In this document: piece after piece, positions 27,691 to 37,244 of the stretch
Position numbering within the stretch: the stretch's first letter is position 1
Layout: every line of letters starts with the position of its first letter
Assembly: GCA_944380285.1 (NCBI GenBank)
Contig: CALWGZ010000007.1
Location: 52,613 to 116,612, forward strand
Source of the DNA: an uncultured Christensenellaceae bacterium
GTDB lineage: Bacteria; Bacillota; Clostridia; Christensenellales; UBA3700
Length of the DNA stretch: 64,000 bases
Direction: 5' to 3'
Translations under genes and position numbers: made by a program
The notes under the pieces: model-generated
Database searches by the model: none
Told to the model about the DNA's origin: nothing
The model's input: only the letters and a program-made list of their open reading frames with translations

Positions 27691-27710
27691 AAAACGGGCT
27701 TTTTGCCCGC
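27691..27710 (-). terminator. Short terminator after the ArsR gene
   Basis: CGGGC/GCCCG stem with an AAAAA loop, followed by TTTT on the minus strand, three bases after the regulator stop codon. The stem is short, so termination may be partial. Confidence 0.55.
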
Positions 27711-27712
27711 TC

Positions 27713-28045
27713 TCACTTGCCCTCGTTGATGTGCGTGAGCCCGTATTCCATGATCTTGACGACGTGGTCGTCGTCCAGCGAATATTTGACCTCTTTGCCC
27801 GCCTTGGTCCCCTTGACCAGCTTGGCTCCGCGCAATATCCGCAATTGGTGCGACACCGCCGACACCGTCATGCCCAAGATCTCCGCGATCTCGCCGACGC
27901 ACAAGTCCGCCTGCCTCAAACAGCCGAGGATCTTCGCGCGAGTCGAATCGCCGAACATCTTGAACAGATCCGCCAAGTCGTACAACACGTCGTCGGACGG
28001 CAGCGCTCTCTTCACCTTTTCGATTATGTCGAGTTCCTTTTCCAT
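27713..28045 (-). CDS. ArsR/SmtB-family metal-sensing repressor
   Basis: The 110-residue product has the winged-helix motif ILGMTVSAVSHQLRILRGA and the loop DLCVGEIA. The C-terminal helix DDDHVVKIMEYGLTHINE carries the D-x-H...H-x-x-E pattern of the alpha-5 zinc site of CzrA/SmtB proteins, so it most likely senses zinc or cadmium. It is followed by the efflux genes and probably represses them and itself. Confidence 0.93.
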   Translation of the reverse strand: MEKELDIIEKVKRALPSDDVLYDLADLFKMFGDSTRAKILGCLRQADLCVGEIAEILGMTVSAVSHQLRILRGAKLVKGTKAGKEVKYSLDDDHVVKIMEYGLTHINEGK

Positions 28046-28055
28046 ATTATCTCAC

Positions 28056-28079
28056 TTGAACACTTCTTCAAATGTTCAA
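28056..28079 (-). promoter_or_regulatory. ArsR autoregulatory operator
   Basis: Perfect inverted repeat TTGAACA (28056-28062) and TGTTCAA (28073-28079), placed between the -10 box and the start codon of the repressor gene. Confidence 0.8.
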
Positions 28080-28083
28080 TCAT

Positions 28084-28112
28084 ATTATATTCCCGTTTTG
28101 ACCGCTTGTCAA
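28084..28112 (-). promoter_or_regulatory. Sigma-A promoter of the ArsR gene
   Basis: A perfect TTGACA (28107-28112) and a perfect TATAAT (28084-28089) with 17-base spacing; the operator overlaps the transcription start. Confidence 0.9.
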
Positions 28113-28222
28113 CGGGTTTTACAAAATTTTTCTAAAAATTCCTCTCGCCGCGCGTAAAACGAAACGAAAAAGCGCGCCTTCCGGCGCGCCGTTCGATCGA
28201 TATGACCGTAGAAACGACCGGC

Positions 28223-28426
28223 TCAACGCTCCGCCGCTTCGTTCAGTTTGTCCACAAGCGCGTCTACGTCGACGCCGTGTACCGCCGCCGCGTCTTCGAC
28301 GGTCTCGTTGTGCGCGAGCGCGCACCCCAGACAATGCATACCTACACTGAAAAGCACGTTGGCGATCTCTTCGGCGTTGCCGCATTTGAGCGCGTCCGCG
28401 ATCAGCATATCCTTTGTTATCTTCAT
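28223..28426 (-). CDS. DUF1858 domain protein
   Basis: The 67-residue product matches DUF1858-type proteins: ITKDMLIADALK, then GMHCLGCALAH with two cysteines, and a short helical end. These proteins are common in anaerobes and are sometimes fused to redox enzymes; the cysteine pair suggests metal or redox binding. GGAGG lies upstream of the ATG. It is monocistronic. Confidence 0.85.
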   Translation of the reverse strand: MKITKDMLIADALKCGNAEEIANVLFSVGMHCLGCALAHNETVEDAAAVHGVDVDALVDKLNEAAER

Positions 28427-28484
28427 AGTGTGTTACCTCCGTATCCCGCACTCAATTCATACCTTTTTGGTGGGGATTGTTGTC

Positions 28485-28513
28485 ATTATAGCACAGCCCC
28501 GCGTTCGGGGCAA
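28485..28513 (-). promoter_or_regulatory. Promoter of the DUF1858 gene
   Basis: TTGCCC (28508-28513) and TATAAT (28485-28490) with 17-base spacing. A CCCCG/CGGGG hairpin overlaps it and may end the upstream zinc-ribbon transcript. Confidence 0.75.
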
Positions 28514-28519
28514 GCGTTT

Positions 28520-29638
28520 TTACAGCAAATATGTGACGACGAGATAGGCTATCCCGGCGACAACCGCCGCGATCGCCAAGCCGAGCAGCGTCGCCTTGAC
28601 CGGCGACACAGGCGCCTTGCCGTATGCCCTGCCCGTCCTGCCGTTGACCACGCAGCCGTAATCCTTTTTGCGGTAGCGGTAGCTGCTGATCCAAAGGGGC
28701 GCGCAGACATATTTGTAGGTCGTGCCCGAATAGACGGGGCTGATGTTGATGTAGTCCACCCTGTCCGCACGCGGATAGCGCGCCTTGACCCTCGCCCTGA
28801 GGTCGTCGATGATGATACCCTGCGCGGTGTCCCAGCAGTCGTCGAGCCCCTCGGAATATCTTTCCGCCGAATAGCCCGACATGAAGTCGTCGTCATAGGC
28901 GAGCGCATTGACGGTGTCGAAACCGCCCAGCTTGCCCAACGCCTTGCCGTCGATGTGCTTGCTCGCCTCGACCTGTATGTCGTCGTAATCCTGATTGATG
29001 ACGCCGCTGACGTGGAACCACCTGACGCGCGTCTCGGTGCGCCTGTTCTTGCCCGTGCCGACGATGACCGTGTAGGTCTCGCCCAGCCTCGCCTCGTACA
29101 TCGCGTCGACGTGGCTGTCGAACGTCCACACGGGGATGTAGACGCCGCGCATCTTTTGCATCCGCGCCTCTTTTTTGAGCTTTCGCGGCGCGAGCCACTT
29201 CTTTTTGAGCCACTTGCGCCAAAAACCCTTCGCCTCCTCTTCGGGCACCGTGAACGGCAGCACCGCGTTGGGTTTGAGCCCGGGAAGCTCGTCGCGCTCT
29301 ATGATGTTGGGCGCGCCGCAAAACGGACAGACGTCCGCCGTCTCGTATTCTTCGAGCACGGACACCGCGCCGCACGACGGACATTTGTACGCCTTGGTGC
29401 CGCCCCACGCCTCGTAATTGCGCTCGGAAAGCGTCGTATAGACAAGTTCCTGCGCGGGCTTGGCGGCGATGTCGCGCTCGGTGCCGCAATATGCGCATTT
29501 GAGCTTTTGCGTCGCCGGGTCGAATTTGAGAAAGTTGCCGCACGACGGACACTTGTACGTCTCCGAGGTCACCTTTTTCGGCTCTTGCGACGGCTGAGAG
29601 CCGTCCGCCTGCGAAAGGGGCACTCTTTCTTCGCTCAT
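28520..29638 (-). CDS. Zinc-ribbon membrane protein (YdjG-like)
   Basis: The 372-residue product has CPSCG and CAYCG (about residues 35-55) and a second zinc-ribbon pair CPSCG and CPFCG (about 90-110), a large soluble middle region, and one C-terminal membrane helix (about 350-370). The arrangement resembles Bacillus YdjG, which works with the SPFH protein YdjI and the PspA homologue YdjF. The ATG overlaps the SPFH gene stop (ATGA), so the two are translationally coupled. Confidence 0.75.
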   Translation of the reverse strand: MSEERVPLSQADGSQPSQEPKKVTSETYKCPSCGNFLKFDPATQKLKCAYCGTERDIAAKPAQELVYTTLSERNYEAWGGTKAYKCPSCGAVSVLEEYETADVCPFCGAPNIIERDELPGLKPNAVLPFTVPEEEAKGFWRKWLKKKWLAPRKLKKEARMQKMRGVYIPVWTFDSHVDAMYEARLGETYTVIVGTGKNRRTETRVRWFHVSGVINQDYDDIQVEASKHIDGKALGKLGGFDTVNALAYDDDFMSGYSAERYSEGLDDCWDTAQGIIIDDLRARVKARYPRADRVDYINISPVYSGTTYKYVCAPLWISSYRYRKKDYGCVVNGRTGRAYGKAPVSPVKATLLGLAIAAVVAGIAYLVVTYLL

Positions 29639-30753
29639 GACAGCTTCTCTCCGCACTCGGGGCAGAACTTGGCGCCCGGCTTGACCTCTTTACCGCACTT
29701 GGGGCACTTGGCGACCAAAGACGCGCCGCACTCGGGGCAGAACTTCGCACCCTTCTTGACCTGCTTGTGGCAGCTCGGGCACTCGACGGTCTCGACCATC
29801 GGCTTGCCGCACTCGGGGCAGAACTTCGCGCTCTTCTTGACCTTGGCTCCGCAATGCGGACAGGTCGCCTTGCCGTCGTCCTCGCCTATGCCCGACATGT
29901 TGTCCGCGAACATCTTGCCGATGCCCAAGCCCGCTCCGACTCCGACGCCCGCGCCCGCGAGTCCGCCCGGATTCTTTGCCGCGTCGCGCATCGCCTCGAC
30001 CGCCTGCATCTGCGCATAGCCCTGCATCGCGCCGCCCATCACGCCGACGGACGTGCGCTTGTCCATCATCTTCTCGACCTCTTCGGGCAGCGAGATGTTC
30101 TCGATGTACAACGCGTCGATCTCGATGCCTATCTTGGCGAAGTCTTCCGCCATCTTTTGGCGGGTGATGTCGGACAGCTCGTCATAGTGCATCGCGAGAT
30201 CGATCGCCGGGATGCCCGACTCCGCGATCGCGGTGGACAGCTCGGACACGATGATCTTCTTGAAGTAGTCGTCGACGTCCTTGACCGTCAGCTCGCCCAT
30301 AGAACCGAACAACTCGTTCATCGCCGCCGTAGGCGTGCCGACCGAGAAGGAATAGACGCCGAAACCTCTGACCCTGACCATGCCGAACTCCTTGTCGCGC
30401 ATCATCACCGGGTTGGACGTCCCCCACTTGTTGTCGATGAATTGCTTGGTCGAGATGAAGTAGATGTCGCCCGTGTACGGCGTCTCCCAAAAGTATTTCC
30501 AATTGTAGAGCGCGGTCAAAAGCGGAATGTTCTTGAGATCCTCGAGCTTGTAGGTGCCCGGTCCGAACACGTCGGCAAGCTTGCCCTCTTGGATGAACAT
30601 CGCCTTTTGTCCCTCGCGGACGACCAGCACGGAATTGCGCATGATCTCCTCTTTGCGCTCCAAAGGATATTTCCACACAATGGATTGAGGATTGTCATTC
30701 TCCCATTGTATGACCTTGCGATATTGCTTTCTCAAAAAATCGAAAAGACCCAT
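29635..30753 (-). CDS. SPFH-domain protein with C-terminal zinc ribbons (YdjI-like)
   Basis: The 372-residue product has an SPFH/virion-core-like domain (about residues 30-270; VREGQKAMFIQEGKL, DVDDYFKKIIVSELS, IDALYIENISLPEE), then a Gly/Ala linker and three CPxC...CPEC zinc ribbons. Bacillus YdjI has the same layout and recruits a PspA-type protein in envelope stress. No PspA gene is in this locus. It is the first gene of a two-gene operon. Confidence 0.85.
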   Translation of the reverse strand: MGLFDFLRKQYRKVIQWENDNPQSIVWKYPLERKEEIMRNSVLVVREGQKAMFIQEGKLADVFGPGTYKLEDLKNIPLLTALYNWKYFWETPYTGDIYFISTKQFIDNKWGTSNPVMMRDKEFGMVRVRGFGVYSFSVGTPTAAMNELFGSMGELTVKDVDDYFKKIIVSELSTAIAESGIPAIDLAMHYDELSDITRQKMAEDFAKIGIEIDALYIENISLPEEVEKMMDKRTSVGVMGGAMQGYAQMQAVEAMRDAAKNPGGLAGAGVGVGAGLGIGKMFADNMSGIGEDDGKATCPHCGAKVKKSAKFCPECGKPMVETVECPSCHKQVKKGAKFCPECGASLVAKCPKCGKEVKPGAKFCPECGEKLS

Positions 30754-30783
30754 TATTGCGTCCTCCTAACGTTTGTTACCTCG

Positions 30784-30812
30784 ATTATATATCATATGCG
30801 CGCACCCGTCAA
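30784..30812 (-). promoter_or_regulatory. Sigma-A promoter of the SPFH operon
   Basis: TTGACG (30807-30812) and a perfect TATAAT (30784-30789) with 17-base spacing; GGAGG precedes the ATG. Confidence 0.85.
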
Positions 30813-30831
30813 CCGAATGCGCGTACATCGC

Positions 30832-31941
30832 TCAAAGCCTGCGCTCGAACTCGTCGTAGCCGAATTCCCTCACCGTCTCGAGCGTGCCGTCCGTATGCCG
30901 CACGCATATCGACGGCAGCCGCATGCCGTTGAACGTGTTCGTCTTGACCATCGTGTAGAGCGCCATATCGAGAAATCTGAGCCTGTCCCCGACCGCGAGC
31001 GGCTCGTCGAAAGAATAGTCTCCTATCACGTCGCCCGCAAGGCACGTCGGCCCTCCCAGCCGATAGGTGTGCGCCTTCTCCCCCGGCTCTCCGCTCCCCT
31101 CGAGAGGCGGACGATAGGGCATCTCCAACACGTCGGGCATATGACACGCCGCCGACGCGTCGACGATCGCGATGTCCATGCCGTTGCGCACGATGTCCTC
31201 TACGCGGCAGACCAACGCCCCCGCGTTGAGCACGACCGCCTCGCCCGGCTCCAAGTAGACTTCTGCGCCGTACTTGTCTTGAAGCCGCTTGACGACCCTG
31301 ACCAGCCTGTCGCGGTCGTAGTCCTTGCGCGTGATGTGGTGACCCCCGCCCAAATTGATCCACTTGCACCTCTTGATCAAGCCGCCGAACTTCGCCTCGA
31401 GCGCGTCCACCGTCGCTTCGAGATCGTCCGAATTTTGCTCGCAGAGCGTGTGCATGTGCACGCCGTCCAACATCGCGGCGACGTCTTCGGGCAGCTCGTC
31501 CGCCGTCGTCCCCAGCCGCGAAAAGTCGCCGCACGGGTCGTAGATGCCGTGCCCTCTTTGGGTGGAAAATTGGGGGTTGAGCCGCAAGCCGACCTGCTTG
31601 CCCGCCGCCTTTGCTCGCGGCAAAAATTTTCGTGCCTGTGTCGGTGAATTGAATATTATGTGATCGACATACCCCATCAATTCGTCCCACTCTTCTTCGT
31701 TGTAGGCAGGCGAAAAGACGTGCGTCTCGCCGCCGAAACGCGTCTTGCCGAGACGCGCTTCGTAAAGCCCGCTTGCGGTCGTGCCGTCCAAGTAGCGCGC
31801 TATCAGCGGATAGGTGCAAAAAGCGGAATACGCCTTTTGGGCGAGCAAAATCTTGCAGCCCGCCGCCTCGCGTACTCCGCTCAATATCTCCAAGTTGCGG
31901 ATGAGCGCCGCCTCGTCTATCTCGAAATAGGGCGTGCGCAT
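30832..31941 (-). CDS. nspC: Carboxynorspermidine/carboxyspermidine decarboxylase
   Basis: The 369-residue product is a fold III PLP enzyme: KILLAQKAYSAF near residue 33 carries the PLP lysine, and LNLGGGHH-like, LEPGEAVV and VDASAACHMPDVLE follow. It decarboxylates carboxyspermidine or carboxynorspermidine. The start was placed at MRTPYFEIDEAAL, whose ATG overlaps the stop of the dehydrogenase gene upstream. It is the last gene of the polyamine operon. Confidence 0.92.
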   Translation of the reverse strand: MRTPYFEIDEAALIRNLEILSGVREAAGCKILLAQKAYSAFCTYPLIARYLDGTTASGLYEARLGKTRFGGETHVFSPAYNEEEWDELMGYVDHIIFNSPTQARKFLPRAKAAGKQVGLRLNPQFSTQRGHGIYDPCGDFSRLGTTADELPEDVAAMLDGVHMHTLCEQNSDDLEATVDALEAKFGGLIKRCKWINLGGGHHITRKDYDRDRLVRVVKRLQDKYGAEVYLEPGEAVVLNAGALVCRVEDIVRNGMDIAIVDASAACHMPDVLEMPYRPPLEGSGEPGEKAHTYRLGGPTCLAGDVIGDYSFDEPLAVGDRLRFLDMALYTMVKTNTFNGMRLPSICVRHTDGTLETVREFGYDEFERRL

Positions 31942-33200
31942 CACTCCACCAAGTCGGGGTGCTCTTCCACCTGCCACGGCAAGCCGTTCTTGTTCAGCTC
32001 GTCCATGTACGGATCGGGGTCGAACTCCTCGCATGTGAACACGCCGTCCCTGTCCCACTTGCCCGTCAGCAGCATCTTGGCGCCTATCATCGCCGGCACG
32101 CCCGTCGTGTAGGAGATCGCCTGAGACTCGACCTCTTTGTAGCACTCCTGATGGTCGCAGACGTTGTAGATGTAGGCGGTCTTGCGCTTGCCGTCCTTGA
32201 CGCCGGTGAAGATGCAGCCGATGTTGGTCTTGCCCTTGGTGCGCGGACCGAGCGACGCCGGATCGGGCAGCAGCGCTTTGAGGAACTGTATCGGCACGAT
32301 CTCCCTGCCCTCGTACATTATCGGCGAGGTGGACAGCATGCCGACGTTCTCCAAACACTTCATGTGCGTCAGATAGCTCTGCCCGAACGTCATGAAGAAG
32401 CGGATGCGCTTGACCCCCTTGATGTTCTTGGCGAGAGACTCTATCTCTTCGTGATGGAGCAGATACATGTCCTTGACTCCGACGCCGTCAAAGTCGTATT
32501 GGCGCTTTATGCTCATCGGCGGGATCTCGACCCACTTGCCGTCCTCCCAATACGACCCCGGCGCGGAAACTTCGCGCAGATTGATCTCGGGATTGAAGTT
32601 GGTCGCGAACGGATAGCCGTGGTCGCCGCCGTTGCAGTCGAGGATGTCGATGGTCTCGATCGTGTCGAACAGATGCTTTTGAGCGTACGCGCAGAACACC
32701 TGCGTCACGCCCGGGTCAAAGCCCGAACCGAGCAGCGCGGTCAAGCCCGCCTTCTCGAACTTCTCCTTGTAGTCCCACTGCCACGAGTAGTCGAACAGCG
32801 CGGTGAAGCCCTGCTCTTTGCACCTCTTCTCGTACCTCGCCTTCCAGACGGGATCGTCGAGATTTTCGGGCTCGTAGTTGGCGGTGTCCATGTAGTCGAC
32901 GCCGCATTCGAGGCAGGCGTCCATGATCGTCAGGTCCTGATAGGGAAGAGCGATGTTCATCACGAGGTCGGGCTTGACCTCGCGGATGAGAGAGACGAGC
33001 GCGTCAAAGTCGTCCGCGTCCACCTCGGCGGTGGATATCTTTGTCGCGGTCTTGCCTTTGAGCTTTGCCGCCAAGTCGTCGCACTTGGACTTGGTGCGGC
33101 TGGCGATGACTATCTCGCCGAACACGTCGCTGTTCATGCAGCACTTGCGGATCGCGACGGAAGCGACGCCGCCGCAGCCGATGATCAAAACTTTTGCCAT
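31941..33200 (-). CDS. Carboxynorspermidine/carboxyspermidine dehydrogenase (saccharopine dehydrogenase family)
   Basis: The 419-residue product begins with a Rossmann motif VLIIGCGGVASVAI and belongs to the saccharopine dehydrogenase family. It condenses aspartate semialdehyde with putrescine or diaminopropane and reduces the product with NADPH. The pairing with nspC, which it overlaps by one base, supports this role rather than lysine metabolism. Confidence 0.9.
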   Translation of the reverse strand: MAKVLIIGCGGVASVAIRKCCMNSDVFGEIVIASRTKSKCDDLAAKLKGKTATKISTAEVDADDFDALVSLIREVKPDLVMNIALPYQDLTIMDACLECGVDYMDTANYEPENLDDPVWKARYEKRCKEQGFTALFDYSWQWDYKEKFEKAGLTALLGSGFDPGVTQVFCAYAQKHLFDTIETIDILDCNGGDHGYPFATNFNPEINLREVSAPGSYWEDGKWVEIPPMSIKRQYDFDGVGVKDMYLLHHEEIESLAKNIKGVKRIRFFMTFGQSYLTHMKCLENVGMLSTSPIMYEGREIVPIQFLKALLPDPASLGPRTKGKTNIGCIFTGVKDGKRKTAYIYNVCDHQECYKEVESQAISYTTGVPAMIGAKMLLTGKWDRDGVFTCEEFDPDPYMDELNKNGLPWQVEEHPDLVE

Positions 33201-33201
33201 T

Positions 33202-34065
33202 TCACTTCTCCTTTATCCCGAGCGCGATCAACAATTCGCGCACGATCTTACATGCCGCGGCGGTAGAAGCGCCGCTCGCGTCGTAGTGGGGGCTGAGCTC
33301 GTTGACGTCCAGCCCTATCACGTTGCACCTCTTCGCGACGAAGGTCGCCGCGCGGCGCAATTTGTCAAAAGACACTCCGCCCGGTTCGGGCGTCCCCGTC
33401 CCCGGGAACACCGACGGATCGAGCACGTCGAGATCGAGCGTAAAGTAGACGGGCTTGCCGGCGAGGTCTTGTACGACCCCCTCCAACCCGTCGAAGTCGA
33501 ACTTGTGCATGTCCGTCTCGGACGCGGCGAAGACGAACTCCGACCTGTCGCCCGAACGTATGCCGAATTGGTGTATCCTGCCCTTGCCGACAAGCTCCCA
33601 ACACCGCCTTAACACACACGCGTGCGAAAATTTCACCCCGAGATAGTCGTCCCGAAGGTCGGCGTGAGCGTCAAAGTGGACGATGTGCAGATCGGGGTAT
33701 TTGCGCACCGCCGCTCTGACCGCGCCGAGCGTGACGAGATGTTCGCCGCCCAGCATGAACGGGACCTTGCCCGCCGCAAATATGTCCGCCGCAGCCTCCT
33801 CTATCGCGGCGAGCACAAGCTGAGAGTCGCCTATCGCAAGCTCGAGATCGCCGGCGTCGCAGACGGCGACTTCGGACAGCTCCGCGTCGAGATAGGGGCT
33901 GTACTCTTCAAGCCCGATCGAGTCGACGCGTATCGCCCGAGGTCCCGACCTCGTCCCGGGTCGGAAGGAAGTCGTGCCGTCGAACGGCGCGCCGAACATC
34001 ACGATGTCCGCCTCTTCGAACGGACGGTCGCAGCCCATGAATGCGTCAATCTGTCTGCTCAACAT
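33202..34065 (-). CDS. speB: Agmatinase
   Basis: The 287-residue ureohydrolase has manganese-binding motifs GGEHLVTLGAV, HFDAHADLRDDY and TLDLDVLDPS. It hydrolyses agmatine to putrescine and urea. The presence of arginine decarboxylase in the same operon supports agmatinase over arginase. The N-terminus overlaps speE by 20 bases. Confidence 0.93.
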   Translation of the reverse strand: MLSRQIDAFMGCDRPFEEADIVMFGAPFDGTTSFRPGTRSGPRAIRVDSIGLEEYSPYLDAELSEVAVCDAGDLELAIGDSQLVLAAIEEAAADIFAAGKVPFMLGGEHLVTLGAVRAAVRKYPDLHIVHFDAHADLRDDYLGVKFSHACVLRRCWELVGKGRIHQFGIRSGDRSEFVFAASETDMHKFDFDGLEGVVQDLAGKPVYFTLDLDVLDPSVFPGTGTPEPGGVSFDKLRRAATFVAKRCNVIGLDVNELSPHYDASGASTAAACKIVRELLIALGIKEK

Positions 34066-34906
34066 TTTTCAAAAGTTCCTCCACATATGCCGGTATGTAG
34101 AACGCGCCCTTGTGCAGCGTCGTCGTGTAGTAGCGGCACTTGAGCCCGCGCATGTTCCATCTGCGCTCGTTGAGGTCGCGCAGCGGATGATACTTCTTTG
34201 AAGCGAAACCGAACAGCCAATGCCCGGACGGATAGGTCGGGATGTGCGCCTGATAGACCTTCGCCGCCGGAAAGGACTCCACTATCCTCTTGTGCGCGCG
34301 CTGGCAGGCGAGAGCGTCCTCGTCGTAGAACGGGCTTTCGTGCTGATTGATCATGATGCCGTCCTCGTGCAAAGCCTTGCAGCAATTGCCGTAAAACTCG
34401 CGCGTGAACAGTCCTTCGCCCGGTCCGAACGGGTCGGTGCTGTCGACGATGATGAGGTCGTATTCGTCCTTGCAGCCTCTGACGAAGCGCAAGCCGTCGC
34501 GGTAGTGTATCGTCACGCGCGGATCGTCGAGCGAACAGGTGACCTCGGGGAAAAACTCGCGGCTGACGTCGACGACCTGTTTGTCGATCTCGACAAGGTC
34601 GATGTGCTCGACGTCGTCGTAGCGGCAAAGCTCGCGCACCGCGCCGCCGTCGCCGCCGCCTATCACCAGCACTCTCCTGACGCGCGGATGCACCGCCATT
34701 GCCGGGTGCACGATCATCTCGTGATAGATGAACTCGTCCTTTTGAGTGAGCATCATATAGCCGTCGAGCACGAGGAAGCGCCCGAACTCGGGGCTGTCGA
34801 ACACGTCGATACGCTGAAAGTCGCTGTGTCCGCTGTAAAGCTGCCTGTCCACGCGGATGGACAGCTTGACGTCCTTGGTGTGCAATTCCGAAAACCAATA
34901 ATCCAT
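34046..34906 (-). CDS. speE: Spermidine synthase
   Basis: The 286-residue product has VIGGGDGGAVRELCRYDD, the decarboxylated-AdoMet site, and IIVDSTDPFGPGEGLF, with the catalytic Asp. It transfers an aminopropyl group to putrescine. It lies between speA and speB. Confidence 0.95.
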   Translation of the reverse strand: MDYWFSELHTKDVKLSIRVDRQLYSGHSDFQRIDVFDSPEFGRFLVLDGYMMLTQKDEFIYHEMIVHPAMAVHPRVRRVLVIGGGDGGAVRELCRYDDVEHIDLVEIDKQVVDVSREFFPEVTCSLDDPRVTIHYRDGLRFVRGCKDEYDLIIVDSTDPFGPGEGLFTREFYGNCCKALHEDGIMINQHESPFYDEDALACQRAHKRIVESFPAAKVYQAHIPTYPSGHWLFGFASKKYHPLRDLNERRWNMRGLKCRYYTTTLHKGAFYIPAYVEELLKNVEQTD

Positions 34907-34909
34907 TGC

Positions 34910-36364
34910 TCATTCCTCCACGACGTTGAGCTTCTCGATCGCCGGATCTTCGGGCCCCGTCATCTGGCAGCCCTTCTCCTTGGCGTAGGCGATGTAGTCG
35001 AGTATGCGGCGCGTGATGCGCTCGCCGGGCGCGAGGATGGGGATGCCGGGCGGATAGCACATCACGAACTCGCTGCATATCCTGCCCTCCGTCTTTTCGA
35101 TGGGAAGCATCTCCTCTTTGTCCGCGTAGAACGCGTCCTGCGGACTCATCTCGACGATCGGCTCGATGTATTCGTGCTTCATCAAGCCCGCCTTTGACTT
35201 TTTGTACAGTCGGCGTATCTCCGCGAGCGCGCTGACAAGCCGCTCGATGTCCCTCTCCCTGTCGCCGATGGACAGATAGGCGAGGATGTTGCCGAGGTCG
35301 CCGAACTCGATCTGGATGTCGTACTCGTCGCGCAGCAGGTCGTAGACCTCTATGCCGGCAAGCCCTATGTCGAGGGTGTTGACGGACAGCTTTGTCTCGT
35401 CAAAGTCGAACACGGTGTCGCCGTTGACAAGCTCTTTGCCGTACGCGTAGTAGTCGCCGATGTCGTTGATCTCGTCGCGGGCGTAGCGCGCCATGCGCAT
35501 CACCTCGCCGAACGCCTGCTCTCCCCTGAGCGCGAGATTGCGGCGCGAGATGTCAAGCGAGGACAGCAAGAGATAGGACGCGCTGGTCGTCTGCGTGAGG
35601 TTGATCACCTGGCGGACGTAGCCGTCCTGCATAGCGGGTCCGGTCAGAAGCAGCGAGCTCTGCGTGAGCGAACCGCCCGACTTGTGCATGGACACAGCCG
35701 CCATGTCCGCGCCCGCCGCCATAGCCGAGACGGGCATGTCCTTGCCGAAATAAAAATGCGTGCCGTGCGCCTCGTCGACGATGCAAAGCATCCCCGCGGC
35801 GTGAGCGAGCGACACGATCGTACGCAGATCGCTGCAAATGCCGTAATAGGTGGGGTTGTTGACGAGCACCGCCTTTGCGTCGGGATTGGCGGCGATCGCC
35901 CTCTTGACCGCGTCCACGCTCATGCCGAGCGAGATCCCCAGCCTGTCATCCGTCTCGGGGTCGACATAGACGGGCACCGCGCCGTTGAGGACCATCGCGG
36001 TCATAACGCTGCGGTGGACGTTGCGCGGCAAGATGATCTTTTCGCCGCGCTTGGTCACCGTCAAGATCATCGTCTGCACCGCCGACGTCGTCCCGCCGAC
36101 CATGAGGAACGCGCCGTGCGCGCCGAACGCCTCGGCGGCGAGCTGTTCCGCGTCCCTGATCACCGAGACCGGGTGGCAGAGATTGTCCAGACACTTCATC
36201 GAGTTGACGTCGAGCGACACGCACTTTTGCCCGAGAAGCTCGGTCAATTCGGGATTGCCCCTGCCGCGCTTGTGCCCCGGTACGTCAAAGGGCACGAGAC
36301 GCATGCTCTTCATCTCCTGAAGAGCTTCATAGATGGGTGCGCTCGTCTGCGACAGCTTTTTCAT
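34910..36364 (-). CDS. speA: Arginine decarboxylase, biosynthetic (Orn/Lys/Arg decarboxylase family)
   Basis: The 484-residue product is a fold I PLP enzyme of the Bacillus SpeA type: [13 protein letters not shown] binds PLP and [13 protein letters not shown] contains the PLP lysine. It makes agmatine from arginine. Lysine or ornithine as substrate cannot be excluded from sequence alone, but the agmatinase next to it points to arginine. The ATG overlaps the speD stop (ATGA). Confidence 0.9.
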   Translation of the reverse strand: MKKLSQTSAPIYEALQEMKSMRLVPFDVPGHKRGRGNPELTELLGQKCVSLDVNSMKCLDNLCHPVSVIRDAEQLAAEAFGAHGAFLMVGGTTSAVQTMILTVTKRGEKIILPRNVHRSVMTAMVLNGAVPVYVDPETDDRLGISLGMSVDAVKRAIAANPDAKAVLVNNPTYYGICSDLRTIVSLAHAAGMLCIVDEAHGTHFYFGKDMPVSAMAAGADMAAVSMHKSGGSLTQSSLLLTGPAMQDGYVRQVINLTQTTSASYLLLSSLDISRRNLALRGEQAFGEVMRMARYARDEINDIGDYYAYGKELVNGDTVFDFDETKLSVNTLDIGLAGIEVYDLLRDEYDIQIEFGDLGNILAYLSIGDRERDIERLVSALAEIRRLYKKSKAGLMKHEYIEPIVEMSPQDAFYADKEEMLPIEKTEGRICSEFVMCYPPGIPILAPGERITRRILDYIAYAKEKGCQMTGPEDPAIEKLNVVEE

Positions 36365-37131
36365 TTGCGTGCGGAAAAGACGTTGCGTCCGCTGAAGATC
36401 TCGATCATCTCGCGGCGCAGATTGTCCATGATCTCGAGCCGCGTGCGCGGCGGAAGTTCATAGACGTCCGTCTTGAACAGGTAGTTTTGAAGGTCGATGT
36501 CCTTGACCATCATCTTTGTGTGGTAGATGTTCGCCTCATAGACGTTGATGTCGACCGCGTCGTAGCGGCGCAGCGTCTCGGGCGCGATGTAGTCCTGGAT
36601 GGACTTGACGTCGTGATCCATGAACAGCTTGTGCCCGTTGACGTCGCGCGTGAAACCGCGCACGCGGTAGTCGAGCGAAATGATGTCAGAATCAAAGGAA
36701 TCGATCAAATAGTCGAGAGTGGACAGAGGGGTGATCTCGCCGCAGGTCGCGACGTCGATGTCGACGCGGAAGGTCGCGAGCGAGGTCTCGGGATGAAACT
36801 CCGGATAGGTGTGCACGGTGACGTGGCTCTTGTCCAAATGCGCAAGCTGGGTCTCCCCCGCCGGGATCATGCTGTCCTCGGCGATGAGCACCGCGACGGA
36901 CGCGCCCTGCGGCTCGTAGTCCTGGCTGGCGATGTTGAGCACCTTGGCGCCGATCATGTCGGTCAGCGTCGTCAAGATGTTGGTCAGCCTCTCCGAGTTG
37001 TACTGCCCGTCAATGTATGCGATGTAATCGCGCTGTTCGCGCGCGGTCTTGGCGTAGCAGACATCGTAGATGTTGAAGCTGAGCGATTTGGTCAGGTTGT
37101 TGAAGCCGTACAGCTTGAGTTTGTCTCCCAT
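36361..37131 (-). CDS. speD: S-adenosylmethionine decarboxylase proenzyme, E. coli type
   Basis: The 256-residue product is of the longer E. coli class: [19 protein letters not shown] at the start and [14 protein letters not shown], where cleavage before Ser yields the pyruvoyl group. The start was placed at MGDKLKLYG, because GGGAG lies seven bases upstream and the E. coli protein begins there; earlier in-frame codons are part of the leader. It supplies aminopropyl donor for SpeE. Confidence 0.95.
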   Translation of the reverse strand: MGDKLKLYGFNNLTKSLSFNIYDVCYAKTAREQRDYIAYIDGQYNSERLTNILTTLTDMIGAKVLNIASQDYEPQGASVAVLIAEDSMIPAGETQLAHLDKSHVTVHTYPEFHPETSLATFRVDIDVATCGEITPLSTLDYLIDSFDSDIISLDYRVRGFTRDVNGHKLFMDHDVKSIQDYIAPETLRRYDAVDINVYEANIYHTKMMVKDIDLQNYLFKTDVYELPPRTRLEIMDNLRREMIEIFSGRNVFSARK

Positions 37132-37244
37132 AAGCGTCTCCCATGAGAAAGGCGACATGCACTCCGCATATCGCCCGTAAAACAACCGTGAGATCCTCCA
37201 CGGATATCTTCAGAGTCTATATAGCAAATACACTTTTACTACTC

